The notes under the pieces were generated by a model. The model was given only the letters and a program-made list of their open reading frames with translations, did not search any database and was not told the DNA's origin. From Paraburkholderia sp. BL21I4N1 (GTDB lineage Bacteria > Pseudomonadota > Gammaproteobacteria > Burkholderiales > Burkholderiaceae), in assembly GCF_002973525.1 (NCBI RefSeq), contig NZ_PVEN01000013.1, positions 62,001-126,000 of the forward strand: a DNA stretch of 64,000 nucleotides, in the 5' to 3' direction. A program made the translations under genes and the position numbers. Positions 1 through 8,460 of the stretch are shown in pieces; the first letter of the stretch is position 1, and each line of letters starts with the position of its first letter.

Positions 1-1371
1 AATAATTATCTGATCCAGAAGGGCGACTATCCGTACAACTCGCAATACGTGCGGCTGGTGGGCGGCACCACCTGGCATTGGGCGGCCGCCGCGTGGCGCC
101 TGCTGCCGTCGGACTTCCAGTTGCACAAGCTGTACGGTGTGGGGCGCGACTGGCCGTATCCGTACGAAACGCTCGAACCGTGGTATTCCGCGGCGGAAGC
201 GCAGTTGGGCGTGTCGGGTCCGGATAACTCGATCGATCTCGGCTCGCCGCGTTCGAAGCCTTATCCGATGAGCGCACTGCCGCTGTCGTACATGGATCAG
301 CGCTTTAGCGACGTACTGAATGCGCAAGGCTTCAAGGTCGTGCCCGAGCCGGTGGCGCGCAACAGCCGTCCGTACGACGCGCGGCCCACCTGCTGCGGCA
401 ACAACAATTGCATGCCGATCTGCCCGATCGCCGCGATGTACAACGGTGTGGTGCATGCGGAAAAAGCCGAGCAGGCCGGCGCGAAACTGATTCCCGAGGC
501 GGTGGTGTACCGCGTCGAAGCGGACAACAAAGGGCTCATCACGGCAGTCCACTACAAGGACCCGAACGGCAATAGCACACGCGTGACCGGCAAGCTGTTC
601 GTGCTCGCCGCCAACGGCATCGAAACGCCCAAGCTGATGCTGATGTCGACCTCCGACAAATTCCCGCACGGCGTCGGCAACAGTTCCGATCAGGTGGGCC
701 GCAACCTGATGGACCATCCGGGCACGGGCGTGACCTTCCTCGCCAATGAGCCACTGTGGCCCGGACGCGGCCCGATGGAAATGACCTCGATCGTCAACTT
801 CCGCGACGGCGCGTTCCGCTCGGACTACGCGGCCAAGAAGCTGCATCTGTCGAACGGTGTGCCGACCATGAGCGTGACCGCCGCGCTGCTGGGCAAAGGC
901 CTCACCGGCGCCGAGCTCGACCGGCAGATTCGCGACCGCGCGGCGCGCACGCTGAACATCAACAGCTTCCACGAGCATCTGGCCGAGCCGCAGAACCGGG
1001 TGGTGCCGTCGGCGGATCACAAGGACGCGCTCGGCATTCCGCAGCCGGAGATCTACTACTCGATCAACGACTACGTAAAGAAAAGCGCAGCCAACACACA
1101 TGAGCTCTACGCGCAGATCGCCAACCTGTTCGGCGGCGCCGAGGTCTCGTTCGACGATACCTTCGCTCCCAACAACCACATCATGGGCACCACGATCATG
1201 GGCAGCGACCCGGCGGATTCGGTCGTCGATGCGGATTGCCGCACGCACGATCACTCCAATCTGTTCATCGCCAGCAGCGGCGTGATGCCCACCGCGGCTT
1301 CGGTGAATTGCACGCTGACGATCGCGGCCTTGTCGCTGAAACTGGCCGACAAGCTCAAGCGTGAAATCTGA
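1..1371 (+). CDS. GMC-family FAD oxidoreductase, large subunit of a gluconate/sorbitol-type dehydrogenase (5' end outside window)
   Basis: The frame is open from base 1, so the N-terminus with the FAD Rossmann motif lies outside the window. The visible part has the GGTTWHW segment and the C-terminal GMC signature: NHIMGTT followed by FIASSGVMPTAASVNCTLTI, where the conserved His and Asn of the GMC active site are expected. The family oxidises gluconate, 2-ketogluconate, sorbitol or fructose in the periplasm and passes electrons to a membrane cytochrome c. The next gene, 20 bases downstream, is exactly such a triheme cytochrome, so the two form one complex. A small third (gamma) subunit normally precedes this gene and would be upstream of the window. 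Substrate cannot be fixed from sequence. Confidence 0.88.
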   Translation, partial: NNYLIQKGDYPYNSQYVRLVGGTTWHWAAAAWRLLPSDFQLHKLYGVGRDWPYPYETLEPWYSAAEAQLGVSGPDNSIDLGSPRSKPYPMSALPLSYMDQRFSDVLNAQGFKVVPEPVARNSRPYDARPTCCGNNNCMPICPIAAMYNGVVHAEKAEQAGAKLIPEAVVYRVEADNKGLITAVHYKDPNGNSTRVTGKLFVLAANGIETPKLMLMSTSDKFPHGVGNSSDQVGRNLMDHPGTGVTFLANEPLWPGRGPMEMTSIVNFRDGAFRSDYAAKKLHLSNGVPTMSVTAALLGKGLTGAELDRQIRDRAARTLNINSFHEHLAEPQNRVVPSADHKDALGIPQPEIYYSINDYVKKSAANTHELYAQIANLFGGAEVSFDDTFAPNNHIMGTTIMGSDPADSVVDADCRTHDHSNLFIASSGVMPTAASVNCTLTIAALSLKLADKLKREI

Positions 1372-1391
1372 GCCCTGAACGGAGAGTCACC

Positions 1392-2852
1392 ATGACGAAG
1401 AACCTCTCTCGCGGGCAGCCGGCTCAGGCGCTCGTTCAGCACAAGCGGCGGCGTTTCCGGGTCGCGACGCTGGCGGCGGCGTTCTCGCTGTTCGCGCTGT
1501 ACGTTGCGTGGTATGAAGCGCACGGGCCCAACGCGCGGCATAACGACGAATTGCCGATCATGCAGGCGCATGCCGACGACGCGTCGCAAGCGCCTGGCGG
1601 TGCGAGCAATAACGCGTCCAATGGCGCGACTAACGGCGCTCTCACGCCCACCGCCGCAGCCGGCAGCAGCGATCTGGTCAAGCGCGGCGAATACCTCGCG
1701 CGCGCCGGCGATTGCGTCGCCTGTCACACGGCGGACAAAGCCCGTCCGTTCGCGGGCGGGCTGCCGATCAACACGCCGTTCGGCACCATCGTGACGCCCA
1801 ATATCACGCCCGATCCTGACACCGGCATCGGCCAATGGAGCGACGCCGATTTTCTGCGCGCGATGCATGAAGGCGTCGGCAAGAGCGGCGAGCGGCTGTA
1901 TCCCGCGTTCCCGTATGCGGAATACACCAAGGTCACCGATCAGGACGTGGTGGCGATTCGCGCGTATCTGAACACGCTCACGCCGATCCACTACGCGCCG
2001 CCGGGCAACAGCCTGAAATTCCCCTTCAACCAGCGCTGGCTGATGGTGTTCTGGAACCTGTTCAATTTCACCGAAGGCCGGTTCGTCCCCGATCCGAAGC
2101 AAAGCGCCGAATGGAATCGCGGCGCGTATCTGGTGCAAGGCCTCGCGCATTGCGAGGAGTGTCATACGCCGCGTAATGTCACGCAGGGTCTGAAGTCGAG
2201 TTCGCGCTTCTCCGGTGCGCTGCAGACGGGCTGGCATGCGTACAACATCACGCCGGACAAGAACAGCGGCGTGGGCAACTGGAGCGACGACGAACTGGTG
2301 TCGTATCTGTCGACCGGCGCGGCGCCGGGGCGCGCCAACGCGGCCGGGCCGATGGCCGAAGTGGTGACCGACAGCACGCAGTATCTGTCGCGCGAAGACC
2401 TCGGCTCGATCGTCGCGTATTTGCGCTCGGTGCCGCCGATCAGCGGCGGCGAGGCACGTCCACGCGATCAGTGGGGCAATCCCGCCAACGACGTTACGGC
2501 ATTGCGCGGCACCACGATCAACGCGGTGAACGGCGCGCAACTGTTCGTGGCCAATTGCGCGACCTGTCATAGCTGGACGGGCCAGGGCGTGGGCGCGAGC
2601 GCGCCGGGGGCGTATCCGTCGCTGATCCATAACTCGGCGGTCGGCGCGAGCGACGCCAACAATCTCGCGATGGTGATCCTGCACGGTGTCAGCCGGACGA
2701 CGCAGCAGGCGGACGTGCTGATGCCCGCCTTCGGCACCGAACTCACCGACGATCAGGTCGCCGCCATCACCAACTATGTGACCAAACAGTTCGGCAATCC
2801 TCAGTCGACAGTGACCGTCGATCAGGTCGCCAAGCTGCGTACTCAGCAATAG
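1392..2852 (+). CDS. Triheme cytochrome c subunit of the GMC dehydrogenase
   Basis: 486 aa. Three c-type haem motifs are visible: CVACH near residues 108-112, CEECH near 253 and CATCH near 389, the spacing typical of the cytochrome subunit of membrane-bound gluconate/alcohol/aldehyde dehydrogenases. An uncleaved-looking hydrophobic segment at about residues 23-40, after a basic N-terminus, anchors or exports the protein. It is followed by an Ala/Asn/Gly-rich linker (about 65-90). It takes electrons from the upstream FAD subunit and passes them to ubiquinone or a terminal oxidase. A purine-rich GGAGAG sits just before the ATG. The gene ends at a strong hairpin. Confidence 0.9.
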   Translation: MTKNLSRGQPAQALVQHKRRRFRVATLAAAFSLFALYVAWYEAHGPNARHNDELPIMQAHADDASQAPGGASNNASNGATNGALTPTAAAGSSDLVKRGEYLARAGDCVACHTADKARPFAGGLPINTPFGTIVTPNITPDPDTGIGQWSDADFLRAMHEGVGKSGERLYPAFPYAEYTKVTDQDVVAIRAYLNTLTPIHYAPPGNSLKFPFNQRWLMVFWNLFNFTEGRFVPDPKQSAEWNRGAYLVQGLAHCEECHTPRNVTQGLKSSSRFSGALQTGWHAYNITPDKNSGVGNWSDDELVSYLSTGAAPGRANAAGPMAEVVTDSTQYLSREDLGSIVAYLRSVPPISGGEARPRDQWGNPANDVTALRGTTINAVNGAQLFVANCATCHSWTGQGVGASAPGAYPSLIHNSAVGASDANNLAMVILHGVSRTTQQADVLMPAFGTELTDDQVAAITNYVTKQFGNPQSTVTVDQVAKLRTQQ

Positions 2853-2867
2853 CGACCGCACAGAGCG

Positions 2868-2898
2868 CGTGTTTCCGGAGAGGGTTTCCGGAAACACG
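2868..2898 (+). terminator. Long hairpin after the dehydrogenase operon
   Basis: Perfect 12-bp stem: arm CGTGTTTCCGGA at 2868-2879, 7-nt loop, complementary arm at 2887-2898, followed by a moderately T-rich GTGGTTTTGG. It lies 15 bases after the cytochrome stop codon, so it probably ends the GMC/cytochrome transcript. The T tract is weak for an intrinsic terminator. Confidence 0.6.
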
Positions 2899-2997
2899 TG
2901 GTTTTGGCGTCAATTCGCATCAATTTCGCCGTTCGGAGCGCCAGGATACGATGGGCAACACGCATACGCCGCGCGTCTGTCGCATTATCATGGGTTC

Positions 2998-3735
2998 ATG
3001 GATTCCGTACTCGTCAACCCCGTTCAGCATCATTCGGCCAATGCGAGCGGCCGCGATTTCGTGGTCGGCGATCTGCATGGCTGCGTCGATGCCTTGCGCT
3101 ATCTGCTGCGCACCATCGCGTTCGATCCCGCGCGCGACCGGCTGTTCTCGGTCGGCGATCTGGTGGATCGCGGCGAGCATTCCGAACAGGCGCTGGCGCT
3201 GCTCGACAAGGCGTGGTTTTTTCCGGTGCTCGGCAATCACGAGGACACGCTGTGCGGTGTCGCCGATGGGCGTATGCGGCGTCAGTGGTGGTATGGGATT
3301 GGCGGCGCGTGGGCGGCGGATTTGCCCGACGAACGCTTGCGGCACTATGCGGAGCAATTGCGCACGCTGCCGCTCGTGCGTGTGGTGGGCAGCGGCAAGG
3401 AGCGCTTCAATATTCTGCATGCCGAGTTCTTCGGCTCGGACGCTGAACTCGATGCCGGGAATTTTTCCGCCGACACGCGTCAGCAGTTGTTGTGGGGCCG
3501 CGGCCTCGCCTTGGGCAATAGCGACCCCGAGCGTCAACGCGGCCTCTCGCTGACGTATTGCGGCCATACGCCGATGCGCGACATTCAGCAGATCGGCTCC
3601 CAGGTGTTCATCGACACGGGCGCGTTCGGGCCTGGTGGCAAGCTGACGATCGTGGAGCCGCAGGCGTTGCGGCGCTGGTCAGTCTCGACCGACGATGCGC
3701 GCGCCGATGGCGCGGCGGCGTTGGCGTTGCCTTGA
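2998..3735 (+). CDS. Metallophosphoesterase (PPP/PrpA-like serine/threonine phosphatase fold)
   Basis: 245 aa from the ATG at 2998. An upstream in-frame ATG at 2869 would overlap the terminator hairpin and adds no conserved sequence, so the shorter start is preferred. The metal-binding motifs of the calcineurin-like family follow in order: GDLHG, GDLVDRGEHS, GNHED, and a C-terminal CGHTPM histidine motif. This places it with bacterial PPP-type phosphatases such as PrpA/PrpB or ApaH-like enzymes. The substrate (phosphoprotein, dinucleotide or other) is not determinable. It appears monocistronic and converges with the toxin-antitoxin pair. Confidence 0.85.
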   Translation: MDSVLVNPVQHHSANASGRDFVVGDLHGCVDALRYLLRTIAFDPARDRLFSVGDLVDRGEHSEQALALLDKAWFFPVLGNHEDTLCGVADGRMRRQWWYGIGGAWAADLPDERLRHYAEQLRTLPLVRVVGSGKERFNILHAEFFGSDAELDAGNFSADTRQQLLWGRGLALGNSDPERQRGLSLTYCGHTPMRDIQQIGSQVFIDTGAFGPGGKLTIVEPQALRRWSVSTDDARADGAAALALP

Positions 3736-3804
3736 CGCGGTTCGCGTGGCGCTTGTCGGCGCTTTTAGCCCGCCTTCTTCGTTTCCGATTCAAGCGTTGG
3801 CGTA

Positions 3805-4506
3805 TCAACCCACCTGGTTGAGTTCGAACACCATATCCACGCTCGTGCCGTTCCAGTTGTATTCCAGATACGCGGCGTGATGGCAGTCGCGCAGCGGTGT
3901 CGTTTTGAACGCGGCGAGACATTCGCCTTGCGGGTCTCGCACCGACGGATACGCAATGCCCGGCGCTCCCGCTTCGCGCACCGCGCGGCCGAGCGCTTGC
4001 CCGGCCAGATAATCGTCCGGCGACAGCACCGCGAGATCCAGCGACGCGTCGCCGCGAATATCCACCACGTCGCCTTGCGCGGCAACCGTGTAGAGGCGCA
4101 TTTGCTGACGCATGGGTGCCTGGGCAGTGGCCTCCAGAAATTTGCCCGTGTGATAACGCGTTTCGGCGATCGCGGTAGCGCGCGAGCGGGCGCAATAAAA
4201 CACGCCGTAGCTGCCGTCGGAAAAGCGGCTGCCCAGCGGATTCAGATGCGTCAACGCGGCCATGATCGGTCCGTAGCCCGGGCCGAAGCGGCGTTCTTCG
4301 TACGGCACCAGATCGAGTTCGCCGACCTCGGTGCGCAGACGGTCGTTGGTCATTGCCTCGAGCGCGTACAACGCGTCGAAATCTTGCGGCGATGCCACCC
4401 GGTCGAACAGATTGACGGCTGGAAAGCGTGTGGGAATCACCCGATACGCGGGTGACCAGTCGAGCCGCGCCGTGGGCCAGCGGTCCTGCCATTGCGGTTG
4501 TGTCAC
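3805..4506 (-). CDS. RES-domain toxin of a type II toxin-antitoxin pair
   Basis: 233 aa. The central part carries the RES signature: an Arg in RVIPTRFP, GSRFSDGSYGVFYCA, and an Arg/Glu-containing AIAETRYH. The family (named for conserved Arg, Glu, Ser) includes MbcT, which degrades NAD by phosphorolysis, and ParT, which ADP-ribosylates a target. Its start overlaps the stop of the upstream Xre/MbcA-type gene by 4 bases, the usual antitoxin-first arrangement. Function is inferred from family and context; activity is unproven. All expected conserved positions seem present, so it looks intact. Confidence 0.82.
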   Translation of the reverse strand: MTQPQWQDRWPTARLDWSPAYRVIPTRFPAVNLFDRVASPQDFDALYALEAMTNDRLRTEVGELDLVPYEERRFGPGYGPIMAALTHLNPLGSRFSDGSYGVFYCARSRATAIAETRYHTGKFLEATAQAPMRQQMRLYTVAAQGDVVDIRGDASLDLAVLSPDDYLAGQALGRAVREAGAPGIAYPSVRDPQGECLAAFKTTPLRDCHHAAYLEYNWNGTSVDMVFELNQVG

Positions 4507-4940
4507 GCCCAGCCGCCTCGCATTGCGTCGAGATACTGGCGCACGGCCACGAGATCGCTGATGTTGCCGGCCAGCATGCGGTCTAGCGCGCGACGGCCGC
4601 CGAATGGCGGCGCGCTGTTGGGACGCTTGATCCAGGCGTCGGCGGCGTTGGCTTGCGGCAACAGGATTTGCAGCGCCTTGTAAATACCGAGGAGCAACGA
4701 CAGGCGTTCGAGCGTGTCGCGCCCGACGCGGGCCGTTTCAGGCGCCGCTTTCCATTTGAAGAAAGTGGAGCGGCCCGGTGAGCCGAGCAGCACGATCTGC
4801 TCTTCGGCGCTCAAGTCCCAGTCGCGTGCAATGTTGAAGAAAGCGCGCAAACCCGCTGCGGACATTTCTGTCAGAGAAGGAGGCGAAGCGGGCCGTCGAA
4901 TCGGCGCTTCAGACTGGGAGGCACGGGCGGCGTGGGCCAT
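4503..4940 (-). CDS. Xre/MbcA/ParS-type antitoxin (DUF2384-like)
   Basis: 145 aa, directly upstream of and translationally coupled to the RES toxin. An N-terminal helix-turn-helix-like region (about residues 28-75, including LSAEEQIVLLGSPGRSTFFKWK) is followed by the C-terminal MbcA/ParS/Xre toxin-binding segment (PFGGRRALDRMLAGNISDLVAVRQYLDAMRGGWA in pieces), which fits the DUF2384 pattern of a conserved GR and a terminal acidic/aromatic stretch. It should neutralise the toxin and autorepress the pair. The first 25 residues are low complexity; a start at the internal Met near 4865 is possible. Confidence 0.82.
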   Translation of the reverse strand: MAHAARASQSEAPIRRPASPPSLTEMSAAGLRAFFNIARDWDLSAEEQIVLLGSPGRSTFFKWKAAPETARVGRDTLERLSLLLGIYKALQILLPQANAADAWIKRPNSAPPFGGRRALDRMLAGNISDLVAVRQYLDAMRGGWA

Positions 4941-4958
4941 GAGCGGGTAAGTCCTTTT

Positions 4959-4973
4959 GTGTACTTAATATAC
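4959..4973 (-). promoter_or_regulatory. AT-rich promoter/operator candidate for the RES/Xre pair
   Basis: An abrupt AT-rich island lies 19-33 bases upstream of the antitoxin start. GTGTACTTAATATAC is an imperfect palindrome and overlaps -10-like TATTAT/TATATT sequences on the minus strand. Toxin-antitoxin operons are usually autoregulated at such a site, so I read it as the probable operator. No consensus for this family was checked. Confidence 0.4.
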
Positions 4974-5053
4974 ATAATAGTCTAGATATGGATTTTTGCA
5001 AGGGAATATAATCCTCGGCTCATTCGGCAATGGCAGATCAGGAGAAGCGGGAG

Positions 5054-5722
5054 ATGTGGGTTCGAGTAGCAGCAGCGGCGCTGGCCGTGTGGTGTGTGTC
5101 GGGTGCGGCGGTGGCTGCGGGTTATGCGGAAACGTGGAATCCGCCCGAAGCGACGGGGCATGCGGTCAAACAGGCAGGGAAGACGAAGAAGGTTGGCAAG
5201 GTTAAGGGTTCGGGCGCTTCGAAGGCAGGTGTGAAGATTGGGTCGTCGAAGACGGCGTCAAAAGCCGCTTTTAGGCATGCGGCGCAGCGCGCGGCGTCTG
5301 CGTCAACGTCGGGCAACGGTGGCAAGCCGGCGCCGCATGGCGCGGTGAAGAAGGTGACGGCGAAGAGCGGTACAAAAGGAAGCGTCAAAGCGCCGGGCAC
5401 CGTCAAAGCGCCGGGCACCACGGGCAAGTCCAAGCCGAAAACAGCCGTGATGGCGCAGCACGGTAAGAAGGCACATGCACAACTGGTGACGGCGAAATCA
5501 GGACGGGGCAAGGTCACGCACGCCAATCTGGTTCAAGCACACGCAACGTCTCCGCATGCGACCAAGATTGCGGCGAAACCGGCTGTGACGAAACCGGCAG
5601 TAACTCAAGCGAATGCGCCGGCCCAAACCGCAAACGTTAGCGCCAGTCCGGCGCCGATGGCCGCCACGTCCAGCAATCCGGCAACCGCCGGCAACGGTTC
5701 GCTGCCGCCGATTCTTCACTGA
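5054..5722 (+). CDS. Secreted Lys/Ala/Thr-rich low-complexity protein
   Basis: About 222 aa from the ATG at 5054, which has AGGAG nine bases upstream. The in-frame ATG at 5030 lacks a ribosome site and would put charged residues before the signal. A clear signal peptide (hydrophobic core AAAALAVWCVSGAAVA, likely cleavage after AVAA) is followed by about 200 residues dominated by Lys, Ala, Thr, Gly, Val and Pro, including an imperfect duplication of VKAPGT. The composition resembles histone H1/AlgP-like tails, but the signal peptide argues for the periplasm or cell surface. No enzymatic domain is visible. Function unknown. Confidence 0.6.
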   Translation: MWVRVAAAALAVWCVSGAAVAAGYAETWNPPEATGHAVKQAGKTKKVGKVKGSGASKAGVKIGSSKTASKAAFRHAAQRAASASTSGNGGKPAPHGAVKKVTAKSGTKGSVKAPGTVKAPGTTGKSKPKTAVMAQHGKKAHAQLVTAKSGRGKVTHANLVQAHATSPHATKIAAKPAVTKPAVTQANAPAQTANVSASPAPMAATSSNPATAGNGSLPPILH

Positions 5723-5738
5723 CGTCGACTCATCGACT

Positions 5739-6662
5739 TCAGCCGGCGCGTTTGCGTTTAGCCTTGGTCTCCGGCGGTCCCAATGCTGTCCGGCCGAGCT
5801 CCACGATCCGCGCCGACAGCTTTTCCAGTCGTGGCGACTGCACCTTCCACGCGTGCCAGTACAACTCGACATCGGTGGGTTGTTTCGGCGCCAGGTCGAC
5901 CAGCTCGCCGCGCTCCACGGCGTCGCCGAATTCCAGTTCCGGCACCATCCCATATGCCAGGCCGCGCTGGATCGCCATGTAACGCGGGGCCGGCGCGGGC
6001 ACGTAGTGGCACGGATACGCCTCCGGCGGCAGGCCGAAGCGCGTCTCGAGAAAGCGCGCCTGTAACGCGTCCTTGCGTGAGGACAGAATCACCGGCGCGC
6101 GGCGCGCACTGTCGCGCGTCAAGCCATTCGGAAACCAGCGCTCGACGAACGCAGCCGACGCCACCATCCGGTAGCGCATCGCCCCGAGTCGTTCGGCGAA
6201 GCAGCCGCGCATCGGCGCAGGTTCAGTGGTGATGCAGCCGATCGCCAGACCCGACGCGAGCAATGCGTGGGTGTGATCCTGATCGTCGACGGTGAGGTCC
6301 AGCAGCACGTTTTCCTGCAGCAGAATGTCCGAGAGCGCGGGGAAAAACCATGTGGATAGCGTGTCCGCGTTGACGGCGGCGGCGACGCTCAGCAGCGCCT
6401 CGTTGGCGCCCGCCAGATCGCCGGCGAAGTCGTCTTCGAGCAGCGCGGCGCGCCGCAAATATTGCAACAGGCGCTGGCCCATCTGCGTGGCGCGACATGG
6501 TCGCGTGCGCACGATCAGTGGATTGCCGAGGCGCGTTTCGAGCGCCCGCACCCGCTGCGATACCGCCGACGATGTGAGATTCAGCCGCACGGCAGCCTGC
6601 TCGAAACTGCCGGTTTCGATGACCGCGCGCACGGCGGCGGTTTGTCGGGGGTCGAGGTCCAC
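5739..6662 (-). CDS. argP: ArgP/IciA-type LysR-family regulator
   Basis: 307 aa. It begins MDLDPRQTAAVRAVIETGSF, with the helix-turn-helix AAVRLNLTSSAVSQRVRALE at about residues 24-43 typical of ArgP. A LysR substrate-binding domain follows. The conserved ArgP-type stretch VELYWHAWKVQSPRLEKLS is near the C-terminus. ArgP proteins control the lysine/arginine exporter gene, normally divergent from it. No exporter lies next to this gene; a LysE-type exporter at 55995-56630 is far away. Either the target is elsewhere or the regulator has been recruited to another gene. The C-terminal tail KAKRKRAG is basic. Confidence 0.85.
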   Translation of the reverse strand: MDLDPRQTAAVRAVIETGSFEQAAVRLNLTSSAVSQRVRALETRLGNPLIVRTRPCRATQMGQRLLQYLRRAALLEDDFAGDLAGANEALLSVAAAVNADTLSTWFFPALSDILLQENVLLDLTVDDQDHTHALLASGLAIGCITTEPAPMRGCFAERLGAMRYRMVASAAFVERWFPNGLTRDSARRAPVILSSRKDALQARFLETRFGLPPEAYPCHYVPAPAPRYMAIQRGLAYGMVPELEFGDAVERGELVDLAPKQPTDVELYWHAWKVQSPRLEKLSARIVELGRTALGPPETKAKRKRAG

Positions 6663-6810
6663 GAAATGCCCTTTTTATAGGAGGTGACGCCGAACGGCGC
6701 GATGGGCTGCCCCACGAACGGACGCGAAGCCGTGCGACGGCTCGGTCCAGCCGATCGGCGCCGCGATTGAATGCATGGCGCGCCTAACGATCGCTTCGGA
6801 CGATCTCAAG

Positions 6811-7212
6811 TCAAGCCGCTTTGCGCGGCCGACCGCCTTTCTTGCCGTTTTCGCGTGCTGCCGCCGACTTCGCTTCGGACTTGACGCTGCCGCCGCTGCG
6901 GCCGATATCGCGCATCCATGCTTTCGAGCCGAATACGCCGTCGATCAAACCGTGTACCGACACCACGACGTCGAGCGCTGGAAATACGAGCGCTGAGCCG
7001 AGGCCGAAAATTTCTATCTCGCGTAGATCTGCGGGCGCTGCGTTGTGCAAACCCTCGATGAAAGCGACCGGGACGAGCAGAGAAATGCCGTTGGTCAGCG
7101 TGATGTCGAGACGTTTGGTACGTGGCTTATATTTCGCGCCGAGCGCGGCGGGACGCTTGGCGGTTGCGGCGCCACGTTCCTGAGCAAGCCGCCATTCTTC
7201 GCTGCTGTTCAT
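6811..7212 (-). CDS. DUF2442-domain protein
   Basis: 133 aa from the ATG at 7212, which overlaps the stop of the upstream gene by 4 bases; an earlier GTG-type start at 7239 would only lengthen the overlap. The core ITLTNGISLLVPVAFIEGLHNA followed by LREIEIFGLGSALVFPALDVVVSVHGLIDGVFG (in pieces) matches the DUF2442 pattern. A basic tail with GKKGGRPRKAA resembles an AT-hook (GGRPRK), unusual for this family and suggestive of DNA contact. DUF2442 genes are very often paired with DUF4160 genes, as here. No biochemical function is established; a toxin-antitoxin-like role has been suggested only by genomic pairing. Confidence 0.75.
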   Translation of the reverse strand: MNSSEEWRLAQERGAATAKRPAALGAKYKPRTKRLDITLTNGISLLVPVAFIEGLHNAAPADLREIEIFGLGSALVFPALDVVVSVHGLIDGVFGSKAWMRDIGRSGGSVKSEAKSAAARENGKKGGRPRKAA

Positions 7213-7457
7213 GAGTGGATTCCTTTCCATGCGGAGCACAGGAACGGCACCATTTCGTTAATGCGTTTTGCCAGTCGGCGCGCTTCGCGTTCTGAATACC
7301 CTCGAGCCTCGCGGATCGACACCGGGCCCTCGGGACAATTCAAGATAAAGATAATTTCACCATCCGGACCGAGAACATGAACATGTGGCGGAGCGTGATC
7401 GTGAGGGTAAATCACCACGATCAGCCCGTCGATCCGGGCAATGATGGGCATGCTCAC
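7209..7457 (-). CDS. DUF4160-domain protein
   Basis: 82 aa. Contains the DUF4160 signature YPHDHAPPHVHV, a His-rich motif shared by the family, followed by a short alpha/beta region. It is the first gene of a two-gene unit with the DUF2442 gene (4-base overlap). The start may be the GTG at 7457 or the ATG at 7451. A TATAAT at 7464-7459 on the minus strand lies only a few bases before the start, so if it is the -10 element the transcript would be nearly leaderless. No clear Shine-Dalgarno is present, consistent with that. Confidence 0.75.
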   Translation of the reverse strand: MSMPIIARIDGLIVVIYPHDHAPPHVHVLGPDGEIIFILNCPEGPVSIREARGYSEREARRLAKRINEMVPFLCSAWKGIHS

Positions 7458-7508
7458 GATTATATACCGTAGCCGCTTGGGTTTTTACGATAACCCGTGC
7501 GAATGCGC

Positions 7509-8360
7509 TCAAACGCTCGCCAACCCCTGCGTCACCAGCCGCAACGTCTCCACCGAGCGCTGATCCCGCACCCGCGAGTGCAGCGTCACCCGCGACTCCG
7601 GCAGCGTCGGCAAGCCGAGTCGCTCGCCCACATCGACCAGACCGCGCGGCGCGACCCGACTCGCGAGCGGCGACGCCGCCAGCCCTGCGGCGACTGCCGC
7701 GCCGACCGCCGCGACTCCACCGCCGACGAACACCTCCTGCCACGCGATGCCCTTTTCCGCCAACGCACGCAGCGCCACTTCGCGCACGTTGCACGGCGGG
7801 CTGAGCAAGGCCAGTGCCAACGGTTCCCCGACACGCGGCAGCCATTCCGGCGTGGCCAGCCAACCGAGCGGTTCGCTGAAGAGCACCTGCGTGTCGTCGC
7901 GCGGCGGCTCGTCCAGACCATAACGGACGATCACCGCGTCGAGCCGGCGTTCGTCGAACTGCGCGAGCAGCGCGGTGGAGGTGCCCATGTGCAGTTCCAC
8001 CACCAGACCCGGATCGTGCGCATTGAGCCTGGCGAGCAACCGCGGCAACTCAGGCCCCGCGACATGCTCGCTGAGCCCCAGCACCAACCGGCGGCGTTCC
8101 ACGGACAGGGAGCCCAGTGCCCGTTCATGCGCGTTCAACAGATCCCGCGCCGCGCCGAGAAACGCGTTGCCGTCGCCGGAAAGACGCACCACGCGGGGCG
8201 TGCGCTCCAGCAACTGCTTACCCAGATGCGCTTCCAGCCGCTTCAGCTTGAGGCTCACCGCCGACTGCGTGGTGTCGAGCGCATCCGCCGCGCGCGTGAA
8301 GCTGCGCAGATCGGCGACCAGAACGAATGCGCGGACCGCGTCGAGATCAAGTACTTTCAT
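7509..8360 (-). CDS. LysR-family transcriptional regulator
   Basis: 283 aa. N-terminal winged helix-turn-helix with FTRAADALDTTQSAVSLKLKRLE (in pieces) at about residues 20-42, followed by a LysR effector domain. It is divergent from the tautomerase gene, with about 100 bases between the starts including an AT-rich stretch (8360-8410). By the usual LysR arrangement it probably regulates that gene, but the inducer is unknown. Residues 180-230 are unusually Ala/Val/Gly rich. Confidence 0.85.
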   Translation of the reverse strand: MKVLDLDAVRAFVLVADLRSFTRAADALDTTQSAVSLKLKRLEAHLGKQLLERTPRVVRLSGDGNAFLGAARDLLNAHERALGSLSVERRRLVLGLSEHVAGPELPRLLARLNAHDPGLVVELHMGTSTALLAQFDERRLDAVIVRYGLDEPPRDDTQVLFSEPLGWLATPEWLPRVGEPLALALLSPPCNVREVALRALAEKGIAWQEVFVGGGVAAVGAAVAAGLAASPLASRVAPRGLVDVGERLGLPTLPESRVTLHSRVRDQRSVETLRLVTQGLASV

Positions 8361-8460
8361 TTCAATTGAATATAGATGAAATAGTCAATGATGTCTGTTT
8401 ATTATGAATGAACGCGCCTAAGCTGTGTTTACCCAATCACTGCAACCAAGGAGATTCACC

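Noticed and set aside
1251..2897. 548-aa open frame antisense to the cytochrome c gene
   Set aside because: GC-rich shadow frame, Arg/His/Ala-rich with no motif; the plus-strand gene has three haem motifs.
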